A stretch of DNA of 64,000 nucleotides from CAZRXG01 sp964603985 (lineage in GTDB: Bacteria; Chloroflexota; Anaerolineae; Aggregatilineales; UBA3940): positions 116,296 to 180,295 of the forward strand of contig CAZRXG010000004.1 in NCBI GenBank assembly GCA_964603985.1, written 5' to 3'. Below, piece by piece: positions 23,228-32,898 of the stretch. The translations under genes were made by a program, and so were the position numbers. The number at the start of each line of letters is the position of its first letter. The stretch's first letter is position 1. The notes below the pieces were generated by a model. The model was not told the DNA's origin, did no database searches, and saw nothing but the letters and a program-made list of their open reading frames with translations.

Positions 23228-24520
23228 CTACCCTCGCACAATGGTCTGGTCGCGGGCCGGGCCGACGGTGATCAGCCCGACCGGCATCCCGGTCAACTCC
23301 TCAACCCGCCTGACGTAAGATCGGGCGGCTGCCGGGAGCACGTCGAACGAGCGCACTCCCATGATGTCCTCGTGCCACCCCTCAAGCGTCTCGCAGATCG
23401 GCTGGCAGGCCGCGAATCGCTCCGCGTCTCGTGGCAGCTCGTCGATCTGCTCGCCCCGGTAGATGTACGCATCGGAGATCTGGAGCCTTCCGAAGCCGCT
23501 CAGCACGTCGAGCTTGGTGATCGCCAGCCCGGTCAGCCCGTTGATGCGCGCCGCGTAGCGCACCACAACCGTATCCAGCCAGCCGCAGCGCCGGGGCCTG
23601 CCGGTCGTCGTGCCGTACTCGTCCCAGGGATTCGCGCCCGTGCCGCGCAGCCGGTTGCCCATCTCGCCGTGCAGCTCGGTCGGGAACGGCCCCGCGCCGA
23701 CGCGCGTGCTGTACGCCTTGACCACGCCGACCACGCGCTCGACGTGGCGCGGGCCGATCCCCAGGCCGGTGAGCGCGCCGCCCACCGTCGAGGAGGAGCT
23801 GGTCACGTAGGGGTAGGTGCCGTGATCGAGGTCGAGCAGCGTCCCCTGTGCGCCCTCGCACAGCACCAGCTTGCCGTCCTCAAGCGCCTGGTGGAGCGCC
23901 AGGGGCACGTCGGCCAGGTAGGGGGCCAGAAACTCGGCGGCCTCGCCCAGGTCGGCGGCGGCGGTGTCGGCACCAACCGGGGGGGCGTCGTACAGCGCGG
24001 CAAGCGCGTGGTTGGCCTCCTCGACGTGAGCCTTGACCTGATCGGCAAATGCCTCAGGATCGCGCATCAGGCCGGTCCGCAGGCCGGAGCGGGCCGCCTT
24101 GTCCGTGTAGGCAGGGCCGATGCCCCGTTTGGTCGTGCCGATGGCATCCGGCCCGCGCCGAGCCTCTCCAACGCCGTCGAGGGCGATGTGCGCCGGGGTG
24201 ATGAGGTGGGCCGTCTCGGCCAGCATGATGCGTGACGGGGAGATGTCGATCCCCCGGACCGCCAGCCCGCGCAGCTCGTCGGCCAGCTTGAGGGGATTGA
24301 TCGCCATCCCCCCACCCATAACACACCGCACGCCGGGATGCACCACGCCGGACGGCACCAGGTGCAGCTTGAAGGTCTGGTCGGCGACGCGCACCGTGTG
24401 CCCGGCGTTGTCGCCCCCGGCGTAGCGGGCCACAATGTCGGCCCCGGCGGCCAACCAATCGGCGACGCGTCCCTTCCCCTCATCCCCCCATTGCGCCCCG
24501 ACAATCACGTGTGCAGGCAT
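23228..24520 (-). CDS. purA: Adenylosuccinate synthetase
   Basis: A 430-residue enzyme that makes adenylosuccinate from IMP, aspartate and GTP, the first committed step to AMP. The GTP/IMP site GAQWGDEGKG is at residues 7-16, with GGDNAGHTV (the catalytic His), GTTKRGIGPAYTDKAAR, EGAQGTLLDLDHGTYPYVTSS and TTTGRPRRCGW. Length is normal. Only the MBL gene follows. Confidence 0.98.
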   Translation of the reverse strand: MPAHVIVGAQWGDEGKGRVADWLAAGADIVARYAGGDNAGHTVRVADQTFKLHLVPSGVVHPGVRCVMGGGMAINPLKLADELRGLAVRGIDISPSRIMLAETAHLITPAHIALDGVGEARRGPDAIGTTKRGIGPAYTDKAARSGLRTGLMRDPEAFADQVKAHVEEANHALAALYDAPPVGADTAAADLGEAAEFLAPYLADVPLALHQALEDGKLVLCEGAQGTLLDLDHGTYPYVTSSSSTVGGALTGLGIGPRHVERVVGVVKAYSTRVGAGPFPTELHGEMGNRLRGTGANPWDEYGTTTGRPRRCGWLDTVVVRYAARINGLTGLAITKLDVLSGFGRLQISDAYIYRGEQIDELPRDAERFAACQPICETLEGWHEDIMGVRSFDVLPAAARSYVRRVEELTGMPVGLITVGPARDQTIVRG

Positions 24521-24549
24521 GGTTCTCCTCCTCGATACCCAACAGCCGG

Positions 24550-25734
24550 TCAGTCCTCCGGCATTACAAAACTCGCCGCTGCCTCCGCCAGGATGGCCGC
24601 GCCGATCACCAGCGCCTCCTCGTCGAAATCGAAGTGAGGGTTGTGATGGGGGCAGCTCAGGTCGCGCCCGGCGTTGGCAGAGCCGATGAAAAAGTAGCAG
24701 CCGGGGATGTCGTCCATCAGGAACGCCATGTCCTCCGATCCCATCGTGCGTATGTCGTGCTCGACGTGCTCCGCGCCGACGTGCCGCGCGGCGATGGCTG
24801 CGATCCGGTCGGCAAGCTGCGGGTCGTTGTCAACCGCCGGAGACATCGACCGGATGTCTAACTCGGCCTCGCACTGCATCGCACCGGCGACTCCTTCGCA
24901 GATCTCGCCCAGGCGACGGCCCACCATCGCCCGCGTCTCTTCGCGGTAGGTGCGGATGGTGCCCACCAGCTCGACGCGGGGCGGGATGACGTTGAAGGTC
25001 TCCCCACCGTGAATAGAACCGACCGACACAACGGCAGCATCCAGCGGGTTGACGTTGCGTCCCACGATGCCCTGCATCGCCGTGATGACCTGGGCCGCCG
25101 TCAGGATGGGATCTCTGAGCGTGTGGGGGGCAGCGCCGTGCCCGCCGTAGCCGGTGATGGTGCACTTCCATATGTCAGCCGCCGCCATGCACGGCCCCGG
25201 CGTCACACCCACCTTGCCGACCGGCAGGTCGTTCCACAGGTGCAGCCCAATGCTGTAATCCGGGCGTGGGGCCTCAAGAACCCCGTCGGAGATCATGGCC
25301 GCCGCGCCCTCGCCGATCTCCTCGGCGGGCTGGAAAACAAACTTGACGCGTCCCTTGATCGCGGGGCGGTGTCCGGCGAGCACCTGGGCCACTGCCAGCC
25401 CGATACTGGTGTGCCCATCGTGGCCGCAGGCGTGCATCACGCCGTCCACCTGAGAGGCGTAGTCGGTCTGATTTTGCTCGTGAATGGGCAGGGCGTCCAT
25501 ATCGGCCCGGACGAGGAGCGTCGGGCCGTCGTGGTCACCCTCCAACAGGCCCACCACGCCGGTCTTCCCGATCTCCGTCTGGACTTCCAGCCCCAGATCG
25601 CCCAGGACGGACGCCACAATGCCCGCCGTGCGCTGCTCCTGGAAGGCCAGCTCGGGATGGCGGTGAAAGTCGCGCCGACGCTCGATCAGGGTCGACTTGA
25701 GCGCGCGCACCTCGTCGCGCAGGTTGATGCTCAT
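24550..25734 (-). CDS. M20-family amidohydrolase/peptidase
   Basis: A 394-residue amidohydrolase of the M20D type (N-acyl amino acid, hippurate or IAA-conjugate class). Metal and catalytic motifs are ADMDALPI, HACGHDGHT (Cys103, His105), AEEIGEGA (catalytic Glu) and the dimer-domain HxGETFNVIPPRVEL. The terminal GSEDMAFL and CPHHNPHFDFDE carry the last metal residues. Probably removes N-acyl groups from amino acids; the exact substrate is not readable. It is 29 bases upstream of purA but is a separate function. Confidence 0.92.
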   Translation of the reverse strand: MSINLRDEVRALKSTLIERRRDFHRHPELAFQEQRTAGIVASVLGDLGLEVQTEIGKTGVVGLLEGDHDGPTLLVRADMDALPIHEQNQTDYASQVDGVMHACGHDGHTSIGLAVAQVLAGHRPAIKGRVKFVFQPAEEIGEGAAAMISDGVLEAPRPDYSIGLHLWNDLPVGKVGVTPGPCMAAADIWKCTITGYGGHGAAPHTLRDPILTAAQVITAMQGIVGRNVNPLDAAVVSVGSIHGGETFNVIPPRVELVGTIRTYREETRAMVGRRLGEICEGVAGAMQCEAELDIRSMSPAVDNDPQLADRIAAIAARHVGAEHVEHDIRTMGSEDMAFLMDDIPGCYFFIGSANAGRDLSCPHHNPHFDFDEEALVIGAAILAEAAASFVMPED

Positions 25735-25773
25735 ACGGTTTCCTTTTTGGGGTTGGTGGGGGCCATCAACCGC

Positions 25774-26814
25774 TTAGCTGCTCTGTTTCCCGTCCGACGA
25801 CCGATCCGACCCGCGCGCCCGCCGCTTCCGGGGGCGTTTCTTCTTGGGCGCCGACCGGCTCGAGCTGGCCTTGCGCTGCTGCGGCCCGGAGGGGCGTTTC
25901 CTGGGACGGCTGCTGCCACCTGCGGCGCGCTCCGAGGAGATTCTGGCTGCCTCATCGCGGGCGTGCCGGGCCGCCTCTTCCTGCTGCGCGCGCCACTCCT
26001 CGACGGACATCAGGTCGTCCCTGTGTACCTCGTGGCGATTGCCGTCCACGTCAACGGTGACGGTCTGCTTGAGTGCGTTGACCTCGATGATCTTGCCCTC
26101 ACCGTGCGGCGTGCCGATCCGCCGGTTGCGCCTGGGAAGCAGCTCCAGCGCTTCTACGTACTGATCGTGCTCGTAGAGCAGGCAGCAGCGCAGCCGCCCG
26201 CACATGCCCGTGATCTCGGACGGGTTGAGCGAGACGCCCTGGGCCTTCGCCATTCTGATCGAGATGGGACAGAACTCAGCCAGGTGCGTCGAGCAGCAGC
26301 GCTCTGCGCCGCACGCGCCGTACTCGCCGAGCAGCTTGGCCGCGTCCCGCGTCCCGATGCGCCGCACCTCGATGCGCGTGTTGAACTCTTGCTCCAGCCT
26401 TCTTCGCAGACGGCCCGTGTCGATGTTTGGCTCTTCGGACGTGTAAAGGAGTGCCAGCAGGCTGCCGTCGTAGTTGTATCTGGCCTTGACGAACTTGACG
26501 CCCTTCTCTCTCGTCAGGTAAGCGCCCACCCGCTGACAGATCTCCAGTGCCTCGTCCTCTTTCGCCTCCCACAACTGCTTCATGAGCAGGTCGCGTGCCA
26601 TCGCCGGTCTTTTGATCGGCTTGAGCCGCCGCATGTCGGCATCTTCAGGATGGACGAACGCCGCGATCTGCCCCAACTGGCGACCGCGCGAAGTTTCGAC
26701 GATGACGAAATCGGCGGAGTCCAGTTCCGGGTGCGCCGACACGTCGAAGTGATAAAGCTTGCCCACTTTGTGAAAGCGGACCGCTGCTATTCTCGGTGCA
26801 GAGGTTGCAGTCAT
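25774..26814 (-). CDS. ricT: PSP1-domain protein, RicT/YaaT family
   Basis: A 346-residue protein. The core PSP1 domain spans about 10-270, with GACGAERCCSTHLAEFCPIS and TGMCGRLRCCLLYE, whose Cys residues bind the Fe-S clusters of the RicA-RicF-RicT complex. In Bacillus that complex promotes mRNA processing by RNase Y and phosphotransfer control. The last 60 residues are a very basic Arg/Lys/Ser tail, which is unusual and could bind RNA. ATG 26814 has AAAGAGG upstream; the longer open frame to 26994 is not needed. Confidence 0.88.
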   Translation of the reverse strand: MTATSAPRIAAVRFHKVGKLYHFDVSAHPELDSADFVIVETSRGRQLGQIAAFVHPEDADMRRLKPIKRPAMARDLLMKQLWEAKEDEALEICQRVGAYLTREKGVKFVKARYNYDGSLLALLYTSEEPNIDTGRLRRRLEQEFNTRIEVRRIGTRDAAKLLGEYGACGAERCCSTHLAEFCPISIRMAKAQGVSLNPSEITGMCGRLRCCLLYEHDQYVEALELLPRRNRRIGTPHGEGKIIEVNALKQTVTVDVDGNRHEVHRDDLMSVEEWRAQQEEAARHARDEAARISSERAAGGSSRPRKRPSGPQQRKASSSRSAPKKKRPRKRRARGSDRSSDGKQSS

Positions 26815-26961
26815 GGTTGCCTCTTTAGATGTACTCTGCGGTGTTCCTGTCATTAGTTTAGAAGACGGTATGTGAAACTGCAACCCCCACAGGGCGGATG
26901 CCGTCCCCAACGGCAAATGGCAAAACCCTGAACTTGCTGTGGGGCGTCCCGGCGGGGCAGC

Positions 26962-26987
26962 AAAAAAAGGAGCAGGTGGATACCTGC
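26962..26987 (-). terminator. Rho-independent terminator after the Mrp gene
   Basis: On the minus strand the stem GCAGGT/ACCTGC (26987-26972) with a 4-base loop is followed by TCC and seven T (26968-26962). Confidence 0.8.
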
Positions 26988-27014
26988 CCCTCACATAGCC
27001 TGCAAGGCGCTGCT

Positions 27015-27803
27015 TCAGCCGATGGTCGTCAGTGGGATGACGTTGTCGCTCCGGTCGAGGCCAAGAGCGCTGACGCGGGTCACGGTCTGGTTTGCGATGT
27101 GCACCAGCGCCTCCGCCGCCGGGGAGTCGGGGTCCGTTACAACAATGGGCCGACCGTTGTCGCCGCCGACTCTCACCTTTGGGTCGAGCGGCACGCTGCC
27201 CAGGAAGGGAACGTTGCGCCCGGCGGCCAGCCGCTCGCCGCCGCCCTCGCCGAAGAAGTCGCCGCTCATGTTCTCGACGACGCCGATGATCGGGACGTTG
27301 AGCTTCTCGAACATCGCCAGCCCGCGCAGCGCGTCACCCAGCGCAACCTCCTGGGGCTGGGTGACGATGATCGCGCCGGTCAGGGGCACGGACTGGGCCA
27401 GCGAAAGCTGGGCGTCGCCGGTGCCGGGCGGCAGGTCGATGATAATGTAATCCAGCGTGCCCCAATCGACATCGGAGAAAAACTGGCGGATGGCGCTGTG
27501 CAGCATCGGGCCGCGCCAGATCATCGGCTGGGTGGGATCGACCAGGAAGCCCATGCTCATGATCTTCACGCCGTAAGCTTCGAGCGGCTGCATTCGCTTA
27601 TCAATGACCTCCGGCTGCCCCTCGATGCCCATCATCATGGGCAGGTTCGGCCCCAGGATGTCGGCGTCCATCAGGCCGACCGCCGCGCCGCTCTGGTGGA
27701 GGGCGACCGCCAGGTTGGCCGCGACGGTGCTCTTGCCCACGCCGCCCTTGCCGCTGCTGACCGCGATCAGGTGGTTCACCTTCAGGCTTTGCGCTTCTGA
27801 CAT
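27015..27803 (-). CDS. mrp: Mrp/ApbC-like P-loop Fe-S carrier ATPase
   Basis: A 262-residue Mrp/NBP35-type ATPase. SGKGGVGKST is at 17-26, then DADILGPNLP and IIIDLPPGTGD, the family hallmarks. The N-terminal DUF59 is missing. More strikingly, the CxxC loop that normally follows VVENMS is absent (the text runs ENMSGDFFGEGGGE), so the usual cluster ligands are not there. Family members load Fe-S into apo-proteins, and the mitochondrial relative Ind1 serves complex I. The gene lies about 550 bases past nuoI, in the same direction, after the CxxC gene. Confidence 0.88.
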   Translation of the reverse strand: MSEAQSLKVNHLIAVSSGKGGVGKSTVAANLAVALHQSGAAVGLMDADILGPNLPMMMGIEGQPEVIDKRMQPLEAYGVKIMSMGFLVDPTQPMIWRGPMLHSAIRQFFSDVDWGTLDYIIIDLPPGTGDAQLSLAQSVPLTGAIIVTQPQEVALGDALRGLAMFEKLNVPIIGVVENMSGDFFGEGGGERLAAGRNVPFLGSVPLDPKVRVGGDNGRPIVVTDPDSPAAEALVHIANQTVTRVSALGLDRSDNVIPLTTIG

Positions 27804-27869
27804 AGGTTAACTTCTTTCCTCAAAACAGGTGGAACAAAATAATAAACCAGGCGAATGTCTGTCTTATAG

Positions 27870-28232
27870 TTATTGTATCTCAGGCGGCAGGCGTTCGCTA
27901 AGCGGGATCTCACCCGTGCCATGCCAGTTCTGCATGTCCTCCCTGGCTTTTTCGTAGGCGGCCACCAGATCGGCGTCGCTGCCCTTGAAGCGGGCGATGG
28001 ACTGCTGGGCACAGAGGGTGCAGCCTCGCATCGCCCGGTAGCTGTCGGCGTGGCAGGTCAGGCAGCCATCCAGGCGGATCATCATCAGGGCAAAAGCCTG
28101 GTGGTCGAGGCTTCCAGCCTCCTGGCTCAGAACGTGGTCAACGAGCTGCTGCCACTCCTGGCCTCGCAGGTTACGCAAAGATGGGATCACACGGTCAGGG
28201 AACAACATCTCCGCGTCGCTCTGGTACATCAT
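27870..28232 (-). CDS. Small protein with a CxxCH...CxxC motif
   Basis: A 120-residue, mostly helical soluble protein. Its only strong motif is Cys57-x2-Cys60-His61 followed by Cys71-x2-Cys74 (GCLTCHADSYRAMRGCTLC), fit for a metal, Fe-S or disulfide redox site. A single CxxCH could bind haem, but there is no signal peptide. It lies between nuoI and the Mrp gene in the same direction, so a role in Fe-S or complex I assembly is a reasonable guess. Family not recognised. Confidence 0.7.
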   Translation of the reverse strand: MMYQSDAEMLFPDRVIPSLRNLRGQEWQQLVDHVLSQEAGSLDHQAFALMMIRLDGCLTCHADSYRAMRGCTLCAQQSIARFKGSDADLVAAYEKAREDMQNWHGTGEIPLSERLPPEIQ

Positions 28233-28254
28233 TCCCTTTCACCTTTAGGATGCG

Positions 28255-28281
28255 AAAGCCGCTCACGCGGCGAGCGGCTTT
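28255..28281 (-). terminator. Terminator of the nuo cluster
   Basis: AAAGCCGCTC/GAGCGGCTTT, a perfect 10-bp stem with a 7-base loop, 75 bases past the nuoI stop; the tail is TTT then CG. Confidence 0.6.
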
Positions 28282-28355
28282 GGTAAAACGTCACAATGTT
28301 GTTTCTCACCGGTCGCCTGCCAGGCTGACGGGTCGTGACCGACCCGGAGGGGTGC

Positions 28356-28961
28356 TCACGACCTTTTCGCTTTGGCGGCCTCTTTGGCCGCGCGTGCCAG
28401 CCGCTCCTCCTCGGCACGAGTAGGCGCAATGGTCTGCCAGTGGCTGAGCGGCTTGGAGAGCTGTGCCTTGTCGAAGATGTGCGCCGTGGTGCGGTCGTAG
28501 CTGGCGATCTCGTAGTCGTGATCCATCTTGATGGCGTCAAACGGGCAGTACTCAGCGCAGTAGCCGCAGTTCATGCAGATGTCCACATCGATGTAAAACT
28601 CCTCCGGCTCCGGCCTGGGGCGACCGGTTTCCGGGTCGGTGCTGCGCACGATCCAGATGCACTGCGGCGGGCAGACCTTGGCGCAGATGCCGCAACTGGT
28701 ACACCAGGGTTGGCCGGGCGCTTCGGGGTGATCGTCGTCGTTGACCACCAGAAAGGGAATGTAGCGGAAACGCTCCGGGACGGCGATCTTCTCCTCCGGG
28801 TACTGGACGGTGAACAGCCCCCTGGCGTCGGTGCTCTGGCGGGCCTGGAATCCCTCAGGGCTTGTGTAGCGCTTGAGGCCCCACTTGAAGTCGTCGATAT
28901 AGGTTTCGATAAAATGCTTGAGGGTGACACCCAACCCCCTCAGAATACCGAGTCCGTACAT
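28356..28961 (-). CDS. nuoI: NADH-quinone oxidoreductase subunit I
   Basis: A 201-residue ferredoxin-like subunit carrying two [4Fe-4S] clusters (N6a/N6b) of complex I: Cys87, 90, 93, 97 in CTSCGICAKVCP and Cys129, 132, 135, 139 in CMNCGYCAEYCP. The N-terminal GLGVTLKHFIE helix lies on the membrane arm. The start is ATG 28961, 19 bases past the nuoCD stop. The C-terminus is Ala/Lys-rich. In most operons nuoH precedes nuoI, but here nuoCD does. Confidence 0.95.
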   Translation of the reverse strand: MYGLGILRGLGVTLKHFIETYIDDFKWGLKRYTSPEGFQARQSTDARGLFTVQYPEEKIAVPERFRYIPFLVVNDDDHPEAPGQPWCTSCGICAKVCPPQCIWIVRSTDPETGRPRPEPEEFYIDVDICMNCGYCAEYCPFDAIKMDHDYEIASYDRTTAHIFDKAQLSKPLSHWQTIAPTRAEEERLARAAKEAAKAKRS

Positions 28962-28980
28962 ACCTGCCCTGCTCCTCTTG

Positions 28981-30804
28981 CTACCGGTCAACCTCGCCCA
29001 GAATAATGTCGATGCTGCCCAGGATGATGATCACGTCGGCGACCTTGTGCCCGCGGCACATCTCCTCCAGGGCGGTCAGGTTGATGAAGCTTGGCGACCG
29101 GATGTGATAGCGGTACGGGTTGGCCGATCCGTCCGAGACGACGTAGAAGCCCAATTCGCCTTTGGGGTTCTCGGCGTGCCCGTAGTGCTCGCCGCCGGGG
29201 ACGCGCACGTTGTAGGCGCGTTTGCCCGCCCAGTACTCCTGGCCCTCGGTTGCCTCCAGGCGCGGGATCACCTGCTGGAGGATACGTAGGCTCTGCCGTA
29301 TCTCGTCCAGGCGGATCAGGTAGCGGTCGTAGGTGTCGCCGTTGTAGCGGACGGCCACGTCGAAGTCAAACTCGTCGTAGATGCTGTAGGGGTCGGCGAG
29401 GCGCAGGTCGTAGGGAACGCCGCTGGCGCGCAGCATCGGGCCGGTCAGGCCGTAGCCGACGGCCACGTCGGGCGGGATGACGCCCACACCCTTGCAGCGC
29501 GAGATGAGGATCTCGTTCTGGGTCAGGTAGCCGTCAAGCTGGTCGGTGGCGCGGGGCAGCCGCTCGTAGACCAGGTCCTTGATGAAGGCCATCGTGTCCA
29601 GGCTGCGCGCCTGATCGCCGGGCCGGACGGCCGGGCCGCCGACGTAGGGCGGCAGGTCGTAGGCGACGCCGCCGAAGCGCATGTAGTTGCACATCAGGCG
29701 CGAACCGGCGGTTGCCTCGAACAGGTCGAGGATCAGCTCGCGCTCCAGGATGGCGTACAGCGCGGGGGTGAAGAACGCGCCCAGGTCGTTGAGCAGGAAG
29801 CCGATCAGCCAGAAGTGGCTGACGACGCGCGTTAATTCGGCCATCAGGATGCGCAGCAGCTCGGCGCGCTCCGGCACCTCCTGGCCCAGCATCTTCTCGA
29901 CCGTGATGGCATACGCCAGGTTGTTCGACATGCTGGTGATGTAATCCAGCCGGTCGGTGTAAGGCATGTTGCCGAGGTAGGTGTTGCGCTCGCCGATCTT
30001 CTCGTGGTTGCGGTGCAGGTAGCCCATGACCGGCTCAAGCCAGGTGATGGTCTCGCCGTCGAGCGTCACCGTCATGCGGAACACGCCGTGCGTGCTGGGA
30101 TGCTGCGGCCCCAGGTTGACGACAAGCTGGTCGGTCTTGATCCGGTGGACATCGACACCCGTCGGGGCCTGCGACGTTCCCAGCCCGGCGTAGATCGCCT
30201 CGTCGCCCTCCGGCGTCCAGCCCTCGACCGTGAAGCCCGGCGGGTACCGGACGTTCTTGCCGTAGGGGTTCATCTCCTCGGCCCGCTGCACGTGCCCGTC
30301 CGGCCAGCGGCTCTTGAAGGGCTTCTGATCCGCTTCGTAGAACGGCTCGCGCCAGTCCTTACGCAGCGGGTGCCCCTCGAAGCCCTCCCACATCAGGATG
30401 CGCTTCAGGTTGGGGTGGCCGGTGAAGCGGATACCCATCAGGTCCCACGCCTCGCGCTCCTGGAAATCGGCCGACTTCCAGACGCCGGTCAGTGAGGGCA
30501 GCGCGGCCCCGTCGCGCGGTGTGCGGGCCTTGAAGGTGATCCCGGCCCCGCCGGTGTGCGTGTTGTAGGCGTTGTAGACGACCTCGAAGAAGCCCTCGTC
30601 GAGGTAGTCCACGTAATTGACGCTGGAAAGCAGGTCGCAGCACAGGTCGTCCCGGAGGGCGGTTGCCACCTCGACCAGCTTATCGGCGTCCACGATGAAA
30701 CCCACGTAGCCCTCGCGGTCGTCGGGCCGGATGGCATCCGGGAACCTGCGGGTCAGGACGTCGCTTACGTCGGTTGCCGTGACATCTTGGGGTGAATCAG
30801 CCAT
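28981..30804 (-). CDS. nuoCD: NADH-quinone oxidoreductase fused subunit C/D
   Basis: A 607-residue fusion. Residues 1-190 are NuoC (30-kDa type: KSADFQEREAWDLMGIRFTGHPNLKRIL). Residues 215-607 are NuoD (49-kDa type: VVNLGPQHPSTHGVFR, the HRNHEKIGE segment of the quinone site, and YDLRLADPYSIYDEFDFD). C/D fusions occur in several lineages. The C-terminal MCRGHKVADVIIILGSIDIILGEVDR is canonical. It starts 20 bases after nuoB. Confidence 0.97.
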   Translation of the reverse strand: MADSPQDVTATDVSDVLTRRFPDAIRPDDREGYVGFIVDADKLVEVATALRDDLCCDLLSSVNYVDYLDEGFFEVVYNAYNTHTGGAGITFKARTPRDGAALPSLTGVWKSADFQEREAWDLMGIRFTGHPNLKRILMWEGFEGHPLRKDWREPFYEADQKPFKSRWPDGHVQRAEEMNPYGKNVRYPPGFTVEGWTPEGDEAIYAGLGTSQAPTGVDVHRIKTDQLVVNLGPQHPSTHGVFRMTVTLDGETITWLEPVMGYLHRNHEKIGERNTYLGNMPYTDRLDYITSMSNNLAYAITVEKMLGQEVPERAELLRILMAELTRVVSHFWLIGFLLNDLGAFFTPALYAILERELILDLFEATAGSRLMCNYMRFGGVAYDLPPYVGGPAVRPGDQARSLDTMAFIKDLVYERLPRATDQLDGYLTQNEILISRCKGVGVIPPDVAVGYGLTGPMLRASGVPYDLRLADPYSIYDEFDFDVAVRYNGDTYDRYLIRLDEIRQSLRILQQVIPRLEATEGQEYWAGKRAYNVRVPGGEHYGHAENPKGELGFYVVSDGSANPYRYHIRSPSFINLTALEEMCRGHKVADVIIILGSIDIILGEVDR

Positions 30805-30824
30805 AGCTCCTTATCCAGACGTAC

Positions 30825-31484
<660 letters not shown>

Positions 31485-31794
31485 AACGCTGTCGTTGACC
31501 TCCTCAACGTCACTCCTGCCGGGCTGCGGCAGCCGGTCAGCACGGGAGCCGGTGGCCCGGTTCAGGGGGACGACCGTCTTCTCGAACGATGGGACAAGCA
31601 GGCGTTCACGAAGAACTGATCGCCTGGGGTGAGTGTCGATCCCTGCTCTGACACGTTGGATGCTCCTCGGAGATGGCGGCGGACAGGGCTACTGCCGGTC
31701 AGGGGATACGCGCGTAATGGTACAACGCCGCCCGTGAAAAATCAAGACACCTGCTGCCTGAACGCTTTTCAAGCGGCTTTTACAAGCTCGATAA

Positions 31795-31824
31795 AGTATA
31801 GCAATTTCAGACTTATCGCGTCAA
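31795..31824 (-). promoter_or_regulatory. Promoter of the nuo cluster
   Basis: On the minus strand TTGACG (31824-31819), 18-base spacer, TATACT (31800-31795). It implies a leader of about 300 bases. Confidence 0.7.
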
Positions 31825-31881
31825 TAAAATCCGGGGGCCGGGGCGGAACGCGCGCCGTTTCCACCTGGCCGGGGGTGGCCT

Positions 31882-31909
31882 TTGACCGGCCATCTGATTC
31901 GCGTACAAT
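31882..31909 (+). promoter_or_regulatory. Promoter of the response regulator gene
   Basis: TTGACC (31882-31887), 16 bases, TACAAT (31904-31909), 50 bases upstream of the ATG. Confidence 0.75.
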
Positions 31910-31959
31910 AGGTTCAGGTATGATCCACTTTCATGATCTGAGTTGAGCTAGGGAACCTC

Positions 31960-32889
31960 ATGCACAAACTCCTAGTCATAGAGGACGAAGAGATCACCTC
32001 CGACATGCTGCGCCGCTACTTTGAGATCGTGGGCTACGAGGTCGTCAACGCCACGACGGGCGCTGAAGCCGTCAAGATGGCGCGGGAACACCAGCCCGAC
32101 GTTATCCTGCTCGACATCATGCTGCCCGACATGGACGGTTACGAGATCTGCCGCCGCCTGCGCTCCGACGAGCGCACCGAGCGTATCCCCATCATCTTCC
32201 TGACCCGCAAAGGTGAGCGTCGCGACCGCCTGGAGGGGCTGAGCCTGGGCGTTGATGACTACATTACCAAGCCCTTCGACATGGAAGAGCTGCGTTTGCG
32301 CGTGCACAACACCATTGACCGGATACAGGGCCACGCCATGGTCGACCCGCGCACCGGCCTGCCAAAGGAGGCGCTGATCAAGGAGCGCCTTCCCCGGCTG
32401 CTGGATGATCCGAAGAGCGCCTACCTGGACGTTTCCATTGAGCACTTTGAGCCGTTCGGCAGGCAGTACGGCCCGGTGGCCGCCAACCAGATCGTCCGCA
32501 GCACGGCCAAGATCATCGCCGACCTGCTGCACGAGATCGACCCGGTTAACTCGTTCATCGGCCACCCCGGCGATAACCGCTTCCTGGTGGCCGTGCCGGG
32601 TGAAGGCATGGATCGGGTAGAGCAGGAGCTGCCCGACCGCTTCAAGAAGCACCTTGATAAAGTCTACGATTACGGCGACATGTCGCGCGGGAAGATGAAA
32701 ATCAAGGACAAGCTGGTTCCGCTGATGGCGCTCAAGCTGGAGCGCGTCGAGGCAGAGGTGGTGAAAGCGCGCGTCGGCGAGCAGAAGGCCGGGGACGCCG
32801 TCAAGAGCACATCGGAGGACGCCAAAAAGCCGGATAAGGCGGCCCAACCCAAAGCGGCTCCCAAGGACGGAAAAAAGAAAAACCGGTGA
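31960..32889 (+). CDS. Response regulator with degenerate GGDEF domain
   Basis: A 309-residue protein. REC domain (1-120): acidic pocket Asp9-Glu10, phosphoacceptor Asp52 (LLDIMLPDMDG), Thr82 and Lys104, so it can be phosphorylated. Residues 125-260 follow the plan of a GGDEF domain (DPRTGLPKEAL start; LDVSIEHFEPFGRQYGP; AANQIVRSTAKIIADLL), but the active loop is HPGDNRF instead of GGDEF. Hence it is probably not a diguanylate cyclase. The tail of 60 residues is Lys/Ala-rich. No histidine kinase is adjacent. ATG 31960 has AGGGAA. Confidence 0.88.
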   Translation: MHKLLVIEDEEITSDMLRRYFEIVGYEVVNATTGAEAVKMAREHQPDVILLDIMLPDMDGYEICRRLRSDERTERIPIIFLTRKGERRDRLEGLSLGVDDYITKPFDMEELRLRVHNTIDRIQGHAMVDPRTGLPKEALIKERLPRLLDDPKSAYLDVSIEHFEPFGRQYGPVAANQIVRSTAKIIADLLHEIDPVNSFIGHPGDNRFLVAVPGEGMDRVEQELPDRFKKHLDKVYDYGDMSRGKMKIKDKLVPLMALKLERVEAEVVKARVGEQKAGDAVKSTSEDAKKPDKAAQPKAAPKDGKKKNR

Positions 32890-32898
32890 CTGACTGCC

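Larger units (their letters stand above)
31485..31959. other. Divergent intergenic region nuoB / response regulator
   Basis: The 475 bases hold a leftward promoter (31824-31795) and a rightward promoter (31882-31909). The stretch 31485-31790 would be the transcribed leader of nuoB; no minus-strand frame there is long enough for nuoA (about 120 codons). Confidence 0.6.

Noticed and set aside
25009..26856. A 615-codon plus-strand open frame
   Set aside because: It is antisense to the M20 amidohydrolase and ricT; no domain and no ribosome binding site.
31485..31800. A hidden nuoA upstream of nuoB
   Set aside because: No minus-strand frame of sufficient length or hydrophobicity is present.
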